Shown here: in pieces, positions 12,729 through 24,330 of the stretch
Layout: each line of letters starts with the position of its first letter
How positions within the stretch are numbered: position 1 is the first letter of the stretch
NCBI GenBank assembly: GCA_003427395.1
Contig: BFEA01000077.1
Location: 1,556,102 to 1,620,101 of the forward strand
Source: Chara braunii
Taxonomy: Eukaryota; Streptophyta; Charophyceae; Charales; Characeae
Reading direction: 5' to 3'
DNA length: 64,000 bases
Made by a program: the position numbers and the translations under genes
The notes under the pieces: model-generated
What the model saw: only the letters and a program-made list of their open reading frames with translations
Database searches by the model: none
Told to the model about the DNA's origin: nothing

Positions 12729-15700
12729 TCCACCAGATGTCAGAATATATAAACAAGCATTATAATCCCAGAGAAATGTGGGCCACACATCAAAAGTGCA
12801 GAAACAGATACTTACATTTGGTTTCCATTCTTTTGCCGCTAGCTCCTTGAGCAATTCCGACTCTGATTTCCCTTCCCTCTCTGCAATTACTCGCTCCCGA
12901 GGCCGAGCAGCTCCAAAAGGATTGGGCTGCAACAATATCTCAAGACGCAACAAAGTACCCCACAGCGTCAACAAGTTGCCCACGCCAACCACATCCCACC
13001 TTTGCATGACAAAAACAGTGAGCTGCCGCTATCAAACACCTTTCCCCTCCTTACCTCTTTACATCAGAACATCCATCCATGATTTTGTCTTCCGTAACAT
13101 GATCACATCAATACCAGCATACTTGAAATCTGGTCTCTAGAGGAGATGGGCTGCAATTCTTCTTTTGGCACAAAGGTCATCATCTTCAACATCCACCGGC
13201 ATCAATTGATGCTGTCGACACTCAATGAAGACCCACATAACAAAAAAGAAAAAGACGATACCGATAGTTCTCATGTGTCAACAACTGCTTCACACATTCT
13301 ATATACTAGACCATCTTTCGATTTCAGGTCCGAGGTAACAGCTCAAAGCGCCCGTACATGGCCCCAGCCACGTTGAGAGTCCAATTGAGCGTCTCCTAAA
13401 AATTAGGAAGCTTACACGCCGTCCATCAAATAGATCCACGGCGGGCAGCCTCCGAAAGGGGCCCGCGGTCGATGGCTGGCATGTAATCGGTTCATAAATC
13501 ATTTTATAGTATTTATACATTACGAATAGGACTGCCTGCATCAGTTTAACTGTTCCACACAGAGATTACGAACACGGTCAACAACCAATCAAAGTACCTC
13601 TCCAATGCCTGCACCATACGTTGGTTATGCTATTGAGGCTACAAACAATATCAACTAGATAATCCATCCACATAATACTAATACTAGTCATGAATAATAC
13701 TCCTCTCAAACAATTAAGAGGATATTTCCATGCTGCTAACCTCAAACACGACGGGGGTTCAGCCTATAGTACAGAAAATAGAAAACCCCTTACGTTGCCT
13801 GCAGTACAACTAAAACAGAACCCCTGAAGCCCTTGGCCTAGTGCACAATAGAGGCGAGTCCCAGCTCCGACCAATCCACTACCGTAAAGAGGTACGCACA
13901 ACCCATATATGTGCCAGATGTTTTTTTTTTTTTTTTTTTAGTTGCAAGCTATCACCTCTGGCAAGACTGGTCCGTTTCTTAGAAAAAGGAGCGGTGTGCT
14001 AACAGCAGACCACAGACTGAGAAAAAGAAAAAGGGAAACTCTCTGAGAAAGATGGGACTTCCAGCCTACTGGCTAAACGTCGCCATGGACGCCCAAAACA
14101 GGAAAAAAACATCATGAACTAAACGCATATTCGAGAGGGGGGCAAAGGGGGGGGGGGAAGGGAAGAACAAAACAAATAAAAGAAGTCCCTCGCCATTTTT
14201 CATTTTTTTCTCCTTCATTTTGTAGTGGTTCCGCCTACCGGTGCACAAGGGAGCTGACCATACACCACCATAGCAAACCGAGCGCAAACAACAAGCACCT
14301 TCTAAAGAAAGGAGATGGCATACTAAACAACAACGACTACCTGTCTTCCGCGGAGCACAATGCACCCTCGTCGTCACTGCATGGGACCGGAAAGATACCT
14401 TGAATACATTCATGATCACACTGGCTTGTGTTCAGGCGAAGTCAGTGCTCAAGCACCGGCTGCAGCAAGTGTGAAAAGAGTGACAAAGACTGGCAAAATA
14501 GTGAAAAACAGTTGCAGAGATATTGCAGACGCTCACCAAGGACGTGTATATGGTTAGTGATAGCTTTGGCAGATAGACTAAAACCCCATTACACTGGAAA
14601 AGACGCTTCGCATTAAACTGGAAAAGCGTCATCTCTAAGACTGATGTAAAAGGAGAGAGCTTCACCCAGGGCCATCTCCAAGACTGATGGAAAAGGAGCG
14701 AGCTTCACCCAGGGCCATTTTCATAAGCTTATGGGGCATACTCGAGAGTAACGCGTCTCTTGAGTGAACTGTGCTACCATATTGTCGACTGCAACAGCCG
14801 GGACCCCATTTGCTTCTGCTATGCCATTTGCCATTTCTTTGTGGTTTACATATCGAGCCATAGCAAATGACGCAGCCATAGTGGCTATGGCAAAGCACAT
14901 AGACATAGCAAACGACATGGCCATAGCAAACGACATTTGACTGGCATAGACATAGCAAACGATTTGGCCGTAGTAAACGACAAACATAGCTATGGCAAAT
15001 CGGACTTCAACCGCTGGCTCTCTAGGTGTAAACGAGGCACTCTACCAACTGAGCGAATTACCCAAATGTGATATTCCCAATGGAAAGCGCCTTTCTTCCA
15101 TTCATAAACAAGACCAATAGTTGGGCCATAGCAAAAAACGTGGCCATAGTGAGACGGCTACCGGATATGCATTTGCTATGTCGGCCGCGAGTTCTTTGTG
15201 ATTTACACTGTCGAGTCATAAATAGCAAACAAGAAGGCCAGCCATTGACATAACTAGNTTCTTTGTGATTTACACTGTCGAGTCATAAATAGCAAACAAG
15301 AAGGCCAGCCATTGACATAACTAGTAAATGCCATAGCCATAGCAAACGGCATGGCCCTAGCGCGAGGGCAACCGGATTTGCTCTGGCTATGTCGTTTGCA
15401 ATTTCTTTGTTGTTTACACTGACGAACCATAGCAAACGACATGGCCATAGTCAACGACATAGCCGTGGCAAACCACATAGCCGTGGCAAACAACGTAGGT
15501 ATACCGTTTGCCGTGTTCATGTTGCATGCAATCGACTGAAAGCGAAAAGAAGAGACAGACAGACGGACGGACGGAGAGACTTCTGCCTCCACTTCACAAC
15601 GCCCGCTCCCAAAAACATTGAGACAACTGCAGGAAAAGAAAAAAAAATTCAACACAACTGCAGATTTATTGGAGTAAATGTTTACAAGACAGCAATTTTC

Positions 15701-18700
15701 AGGGACATGTAGGGACATTTATGATAATCGCGATGCCCCAAGCCATCACCCTACCTACCGTCGACAGGTCCACCCCCCCAAAATTGAATTAACCATCATC
15801 CTCATCCGCACAATATAGCCGTTCCCAACTAACCAAGATGCGATCGTTAATTTCAGATTCGCGCGAACTGTTTAAATCATAATGTTATCCTCTTTATAGT
15901 AGAGGCCCTACTAAAACAAAACAACCAGTCACGCGTGCCCAATATTTGTGACCTTACCCGCTAAACGAATGCAGTCCACCGTAAGAAACACTTCACGTTC
16001 TCTTTTACGTTACTTATAGAATAAACTATCGTCTTCCCCCGAACACAACGCACCCTCATTTTGGCTGTATCTGGCCGGGAATATAGCTTGTATACATTCA
16101 TTTTTAGGGTGCGTTATGTTCGGGGGAAGACGGTAGGGCATTGCTCAACGCAGCTGGCCCTCTTTACGACCAGACCTGGACGCATCGCACCGCACTTATG
16201 ACAAAAGATAAATTGAAAGTCCTACCTTCTTCCCCCGAATACAACGTACGTTCATTCTAGCTGCATCTGGACTGAAAGATGCCTCAAATACAGCTATAAT
16301 GTCCGTTCGTTGTATTCGGGGAAAGAAGGTAGTGTGAGTATGCCTTTCCTTTTAGTTGTTAAACAACGCAGGGAAGCGAAGGATCCATTTCTTCCTCACA
16401 CGAACACGATGTTCCTGCACTCGCTCTCTCTCTCTTCCCTATATTCATCTACACGAGACCTCTCGCCCTGATTCACTCCCTCTTCCGGTTGAGAAATCTC
16501 TCTCCAAATGACAGTTGCACTTGCACGACAAAAACAAAAACACCTTCACCCACCCCCTCATTCCCCCCTGCCCCCCCCCCCTCCCTGGTCATACTTCCCC
16601 CCCCCCCCCCCCCCTCCACGAGCAACGTCTTGCCAAACGACGAAACCCTTCAACCCGCCTTACCCACCTTCGGCATGCGTATACAAACCGAGCCAAGAGA
16701 CTCTAAAGCCAACCCCTCTGTGTGTGTCTGCCCTGCCTCCGGCTCCAAGGGCAGCGAAGTCATCACAGAAGAAGACATCCCTACGCCCGCCTGTCTAACA
16801 TTCCCGCCACATTCCCGCCTTTTTAACATTCCCGCCTTTTTAACATTCCCGCCTTTTTAACATTCCCGCCCTTTCCACATTCACCACCGTTGGCGCGCAA
16901 TATGTAAAATCACCGACCCCAGAGTCAAGAGCCAAGACCGACAAAGTAAAAAAGGAGGGGGAGAACTTTGCCGCCGCAATATGTATAATCACGCTAGCGT
17001 GTTTACCTATTTATACCCGTCAAAAGGGTGTCGACAATGGTAACGCTACTTATTTTGTTTTAAAAAATAAATCAAACAAATAAACAAGAACTACGAAGTG
17101 TCGCCAAGGCGGGAAAAAAAATTGGAGGATACTTTCCAATGGGCAAAAAGACACCACAAAGCACCGTTTCCCATCTTTCTCTCTCTCTCTCTGTGTCTTT
17201 GGGTGCCAACTTGTCAACAACCACAACGGAAGCGTGCTTTGTGGTGTCTTTGACCATTGGAGGGGATGGGTAGCCAGAGCTCTGGCTACCCATTTGTTCC
17301 TGGAGGTTGAAATCCTACGAGCCCGCCCGAGCGGTCATCATCACGTTAAAAATGTTCGGTACAGTGGTGGCACACGGCCGGAAAACGGCGAGAGAAACGC
17401 AGTTTGACAACGAGACCATCCGTTTGGCCTTCTTCTCATCAACATCGCAAGTCTTAGGGGCCTCGTCACACGGCACACGACACGGAAAAGAAGAACCAAT
17501 GCATCTTCACACAGCAACCGGGAAGATTCATCCGTTACTACGTGAATAATAACGAATGTATCTTGCCAGCTTCTGTGGGCAGCTGCACTCGTTCTTCTCC
17601 CGCTTCGTCTGCCGTATGGCGAGAAGACCCTTACTACGTAGAAGAAGAGACCTGGTAAGAGGATAACGATGCTCACTCCTGCTCACTCCTCTGGCTTGCC
17701 TACCCTAAGTCACAAGCCTACTGCAAGACGTCACATGCATTCAAAATTGCTAGGTACTACACATACTACCGGTAGACAGCACACGGATTTCTACGATTAA
17801 TCGAGAGGAACAAAAGTTAGCACACGGGTTGATGCAGAATTTGACCGAGAAAACCACCAAAGGCGTAGCTTAAGACTAAATAAACCGCTTCATTTATTTT
17901 ATTGGTCGAGGAACTGCCATCCCTCCCACTCGCCGGATAAATAAATCACGGCGGTGCCACTCGGTAGACATTCATATCAATTTTCTGCTCCGCGAAGTTA
18001 TCCATATACATAGTTAACCCAATGTTCTCAGCTTTTCGAAGACAACAAAACAACGCTCTTCGTGCCCTGCAAGCCTGTTTTGCCGACGACCATTTCGCCG
18101 CCGTCGACTGTTCTTTTTGCGCAGCATTCCCGAGGGATGGATAACGGAGCATGCGCGAAACTTATCACCACCCCTGTTTGCACAAAAACCTTATCCATTC
18201 CCGTTGGTCGAAATCTTAGGGCATACTCGCACTTGCACTTTCCTCAATGTATCTGGTCTGGCTGTAAGACCGCAATCACGCCCAGAGCTCACGAACGAGT
18301 ATGCCCTTATCCATTCCTCGGAAAAGATCCATCCCTTCCTCAGGTACCGACCATTCCTTGTTTCTACTCGACGTCACACCCAAGAGTCCTTTGTTTCTAG
18401 TCTCGACGTCAGACCCATGAGGTCTTACAGTAACACTGACGAGACGCGCAAACGAGAGCGCAAGTGTAATTGCCTTTCCCACCCGCCCCTACCGTCTTCC
18501 CCCGAACACAACGCACCCTGATAATCAATCAATCTTTCCCAAAAAAAAAAAAAAAAAAAAAAATCAATCAATGTATACAAGCCATATCTCACTGTCGGAT
18601 ACGTGTAGTGAAAATGTACGCATCACGCGCGAGAGTGCGCGTGTCCTGCCCTGGTCACGATCCGTCACGGCGTTTTCCGAAAGCGCGCAACACTACAAAC

Positions 18701-21700
18701 ATGACCCAGAGAGTTTTAAGCATGGAGCTAACGATGTCCATTGTCGGGATATGTACCGAGATAAAAAACGCGAACAGATAAAGAGTGCACCGAGATGTTC
18801 CATCGGGCTTTGCTTTGTACCCGCCTTGCTCTCTCCCCCCCCCCCAACACGCCAGCGGCGCGCCAGACTGCACACAACATAAACATCCAACACGCCAGCG
18901 GCGCGCCAGACTGCACACAACATAAACATCTTTCATAAGGCCGATGACAGTCGTGTCCATCTCGCTGCGGAATACTGCAGCGTCGGTTTGGCAAGGATCT
19001 CAAGTGTGACCAGAAACGGGTGGGTCACTCGAGGCTTCCAGGCCGGAAGGAAAACGCTCTTGTACGCAACGTACCCGAGCTTTACATCAATGTCCTCAAA
19101 AGCAGCGAGACGAACTATTACTCTATGTTCTTTGCGTGGAGAAAAAGGATGCAAACCCTCAAAGAACCCGAGAGGATGAGTCGGTGCGAAATCCGAAAAC
19201 CCGACAGTCCGGGCATTTCATCTTCACGACGCCACCGAGAGCGAATGACCGAATGAAAATCCCTCCGTCATCATCTCATAGGGCCTCGCCGCACCACTCA
19301 CCAAATGTGGAAAAGACAGACTATGGCCGCGTAACTTTCCACGTTCCAGCGGAAGATTCATTCTGATTTTTTTGCACATTTGGTCAGTGGTGCGCGAGAC
19401 CCATAACCATATCCATCTCCGTCGGGCAGAAAGGGATTCCGTGGCTGCTACAAAATTCGTCACCGCTCAACGAAGTTAACAGTAATCATGACATGACAAA
19501 CGGATTTTCATCTCTCTTGACTTACCGTAAATTTCCATTGGCCTCCTCCTCTTTTCCCAGCCTGTATGCACAACTGCTCAACATGTATCCATCACTCAGC
19601 AGAGAATCATATATACGGTGGTGGCGGCCGCAACGACTTCAACGACGGGGATCTGAGGGACCGTCTCCTCGAGTCACCCACGTTTCGCTACACAGCCTCA
19701 CGAGTTTTTTAGATCTGGAAAAAAAGAAATCCATGGACGGACACAATCTCGAGTCTCGTGCGCGGGAAATACTGTGCGATAGCTTAACATCGTAAACCCC
19801 ATAAATCACCCATTTGTCTGCCTCAGCCCCACACCTTCGAGATACCTCAATTTATAGACTTTCCTTACGCACTCTTAACCGACTTACAATCTATAATAAT
19901 AATAATCCAATATAATATCTACACAGCTAGACCGTCTACCCTGACACATCAATCCGTCTCCCAAGTTACACGTCAGATACTACATTTCATTCGATAAATA
20001 ATAAAAAAACTACAACAATCTACAATCCAGTATATACCTACCCGTGCTTCCACCCGAACACAACGCACCCTCGTCATAAATGTATACAAGCTATCTTTCC
20101 CGTATCATACATATGGTCATTATAAGGGTTCCTTTCTGTTTGAGGGAAGACGGTATAGTCATCTATCTATAATAACCAATTGGCCCGTCCGTATAATGAT
20201 CAATTTACCGTCTTTCCCCGAACACAACGCACCCTGCGTACCACCCACCCCTCATATGGAAATAAGAAGAGCTCCCCGATGAATCGTTGACCAGAAAAAA
20301 TGCAATCCCTAACCCTATCCATATCCGTATCTACATCCGCTTTAATAGCGGCGTCTATATTCTATAGTATATACCGGCTGAATAACTAAACGGCCGATTA
20401 CCAAAGGTAAGGTGACTGTCACATGTCTAAAAAAAAATCCAACCTCTACTGTTCATGGCAGCAGATTATCGCTCGAAGCGTCGGAGGGGGTGCTCTGCAA
20501 ACTTTCGACCAGGGACTCACCCGCCTCCTCGTCAGTACATCAATGTCTAATGAAACGGCAATAATGGCTAAAAAGCGCCGGAATCCCCCGTTTTCCGTCC
20601 TCTTCGTGCTTTTCCCGCCAACCATCGACTGCAGGGTTTCTTGGGAACGGTCTGTAGAGAACAATCCGGAAATACACACCTATATATTGTCACAAGAATA
20701 TCAGAGCGGTCCTTCGGGACGTCCGTTAAAATTGGAAGGATACAGAGATGATTAGCATGGCCCCTGCGCAAGGATGACACGCATAAATCGAGAAATGGTC
20801 CAAATTAAAATTAAAAAAAAAAAAGAAGAATATCGGAGCGCACCTATATATGTACTGCCAGGTAAACCGTAAGGCAGAGAGGGAGCAGAGGACAACAAAC
20901 GAGGAGCTGTGACAAACTGTTTCGTCGGAGTTTCACCTACTGACTCATCAGGAGTCTGTATGTACTTGATGAATATATTGTCACAAAATATCAGAGCGCA
21001 AATGCGAAAGAAAAAAAAAAGAAAAAGGAAGGAAAAAAAGGGAATTCAATTTTTTATCTTCTTCCTTTTAACTCCCCCTGTTCAGAACCTCTTGCGTACA
21101 AGGCCGCCCACGTGGATGTAGGTTGAGCGGCGGCTGCCCCCACCCCCATATGTCATATCGACCCACTTGCACACAGCCAAAAGGCAAAGAGGGAAAGAAA
21201 AGAGGAAGGGAACAGCCAAATATATATGTAGTCACAGATCCATTCCCCCTACCCCGGTAGTCCACCTCTCTATCAACTTTTATTATTATAATATATTTGC
21301 CTCCCTATTGCATTACATCTGTGCGTGTCTATTTTCGGCTCGACGATCTTCCTTCCGCACTCCGTCCCCGCCCATTTCTCATTCGGTCGGCCATTTTTCT
21401 CTCGATCAGATAATGGACCAGTGCTGATCCGTACATACCCCGACCCATCTGTCCTTTTCCGTACAGATACACCCAAAGAGATCACTCGTCGTCGGTTGGC
21501 TCGGCTCCGTTCATATCCCGACCGGTCAAGATGGTTTTCAACGGACTCGATCAATCGAGAAACGCATCTCTGTTTCCCTTTAGCTGGGATATGCTACGAA
21601 GACGTGAGGCGACGTTTCGGCAGACTGAAAATCATTGCCATATCATAATCACGGGCCATCGTCTTGAATACGGTTTCCAGAATACGGTTTCCAGATTTGA

Positions 21701-23974
21701 CTGAACCTCTCCTGATGAGGAACAACAATCGCTTCGCTAAAAGCCATTCACACACCCGACCGATGAGCACGGCATGGCACGGCGTGGCATTCAATCTCGG
21801 CCCCGCTAGCCATATATAGAGCTTTCGAGAATTATCTAATGCACAGGTCAATCAATAACCGTTGAGTCATTAGTCAATCACGGAACGGAACCGACCGATT
21901 CACAGTTCAGTCCGCTTGTCATCAAGCCCTATCATCACGAACTCGCATTCGTAACGAGAGGAGGGAAAGAACGAAATGTACCTCGTCTTTGTCGAACAGA
22001 CCGTATCTGAAACAATCAGTCCGTGTTCAAATCCGGAATTCCGCCGCCGATCTTCGGGGCGGCTCTACAGATTTTCAGAGCTCTCTCTCTCTCTCTCTCT
22101 CTCACACTCTCTCTCGTTGTGTGTGTGATTCCGAGAAGTCCGCGCCATCGCTACCATGTCTGGCCCGCTTGAATGTATAAGCACTCGCCTCCCTCCAAAA
22201 AAGAGGGAAAGCCAGGGAAAGTTAATTAAGGAGCGGGCATTTTGCACAGTAAAAGCGCTTCAGTACCGTGTGACCGCTGCAGGGCGTCGTTATGGGAACC
22301 GAGTGTGAGCAGGCCAGTATACGAACGAGCAATCGAGGGAACGAGTATACAACGCGACCATTTGTGGAGGCAAACGTTAAAGCAAGTGCGTCCGCGAGAC
22401 TCGGACAGAATACCAACGACTGAGGATGAGTAAGCGAACGAGCGAATTGCAGCGACTGGAAGATAACAGGAGACCGAACGAGAGAGCGTGAAAACTTTGA
22501 GATCGAATCGGTGGCGATTGTCAATGAGTGGAAGCGAAGGAGAGGATGCAACCGACTCATAACGAACGAGTCGTCGAGAATATGCGCGGGGAATTTTGAG
22601 CGGGCGCGGAAGGAGTGCGCGGGAGCAAGTGACCTGGAAGGAGTGCGCGGGAAAGATTGCGCGCACGGAACCGAATACAAGAGAGAGGGACTATGTACGA
22701 GAGAAAACGAGACGAGTGAACGAGTGACAACAATGAGGTTGTGGGCAACGATCGCACAACAGTGACTGCGAATGTGAGAACGAGCGTGAGTTAAAGAGAG
22801 CACATGTGAGTGACCGGGGCAGTGACGGGACGAGAAGAGAATAGAGAGAAATGATTTAGACAAGTAACATAAAACTCTGGTTAGCAAATGAGATGAAACT
22901 GTGCGAGGGAAGAAGCAAGCAAACGATTGGGAGATAAACTAGAGAGCAAACAAGGAGATGCTAATCGTTCTCGATCGAGACCATTATTGCCTGCGAAAGA
23001 ACGGCGGGCGGGCGGCAAAGGAAAACAAAATGAGTAAACGAACACGATGAGCGTATCACAAGCGAATAATGATGAGAAAACGCCCCCACCAAACGAGTAA
23101 GAGAGAATAGAGAGAGAGAGAGGAGAGAGTAGGAGAATTAGTCTGCCAACGTGCCCATCAAGGTCTGAGAAAGAACCAAAATGGCGCCGTGACCTCGTCC
23201 ACATAACACGACTTGTTCAGCGAATTTAATCGCATCTACGGACAAATACGGCAAGCATACCGCCCCCTCGCCAACGACAGAATTGATTGGGACCCTGAGG
23301 AAACTTCACTAGGGGTCAGATTTGGAAAGAACGTATAGAGTAATCAATCACTTGGATATGGAAAGAACTGTAGAGTAATCAATCAGTTGCCGAGTAATCG
23401 ATCGTCCTCGTGATGGGGCGCTTTGATCCTTAACCCAACCTGCTTGAATGACTGTCCGGATGGCTCCGTGAATAAGTAACGAGTAGGGCTTAAAAGAACT
23501 GACTATGAATTGACTATGAATAGACGCAGTGATTGAACCAGTAACTGACTCAGAAATGGGAGCGAGTAAATGAGAGAGATCGGGGGATTGAGGGAACAAG
23601 TAAAAGAAAAAGAGAAACGAGAAAGAAAAGCGTGAAGGAACGAGTGAGAGATCGGGTATTGGGGAATGAGTGAAGGTGCGAACGAGGGGGAATGGAGCGA
23701 GTGAAAAAATGAACAAGTACGCGGCAGAATCATCCAGCCTGAGTTAATACAGAGCTACACACTTATTTTCCATCTAATGCGCTAATTATACAATGATCAC
23801 GTACCGGTCTAAGTGAGGAGCTGCAATTCTACAAAGAGATTCATGGTCACCGCGAACAACCAAAGCCATTCACCTCATCGCAGACTGGTTTCCATACATT
23901 CGTTGATTAATCCTTGGCTTTCTCTGACAAGCGCATAAGAAGTGGAAAAAAATTGAAGGTTTTCTAACCAGAAA

Positions 23975-24027
<53 letters not shown>

Positions 24028-24255
24028 CACTGCAGTTCACAACTACAAGTAGAAAACAGACCATGTTCCCATGTTATGATCAAGCATTACATGTCTCTCC
24101 AGGCCGATGCGCATGGCAAGGCGAGACCCACAAATGCCATCCCCCATTCGCCGAGTTTGCTTTCAATAGTGCTACCGCTACAAAGATCGTCCTGCACTTG
24201 CCCAGCCTCATCTACAATAATATCGAAACGGAGAACCGCAAAAGACGAAATTGAA

Positions 24256-24330
<75 letters not shown>

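Larger units (their letters stand above)
12179..12815 (-). other. Intron 2 of the eIF4B-like gene (637 bp)
   Basis: The donor is GTAAGT at 12815-12810 and the acceptor TTGCAG ends at 12179. It contains a two-copy tandem repeat and a CT/CA microsatellite. Confidence 0.88.
14860..15500. repeat. Degenerate minisatellite (CATAGCAAACGACATGGC family)
   Basis: Motifs of the type CATAGCAAACGACATGGC recur many times in both orientations, interspersed with a repeated segment around TTCTTTGTG(A/G)TTTACA. The tRNA-like pseudogene at 14994-15063 lies within it. No protein is indicated. Confidence 0.75.

Noticed and set aside
14860-15500. CRISPR-like array
   Set aside because: Repeats vary in length and orientation, there are no regular spacers, and the genome is eukaryotic; it is a degenerate minisatellite.
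20709-20806. Functional U6 gene
   Set aside because: No Pol III T-run follows it; an A-rich tail and flanking target duplication show retroposition.
22222-22887. 221-codon minus-strand frame rich in Ser, Arg, His and Leu
   Set aside because: It runs through GA/CGAG low-complexity DNA, has no motif and no splice support, and overlaps other equally open frames.
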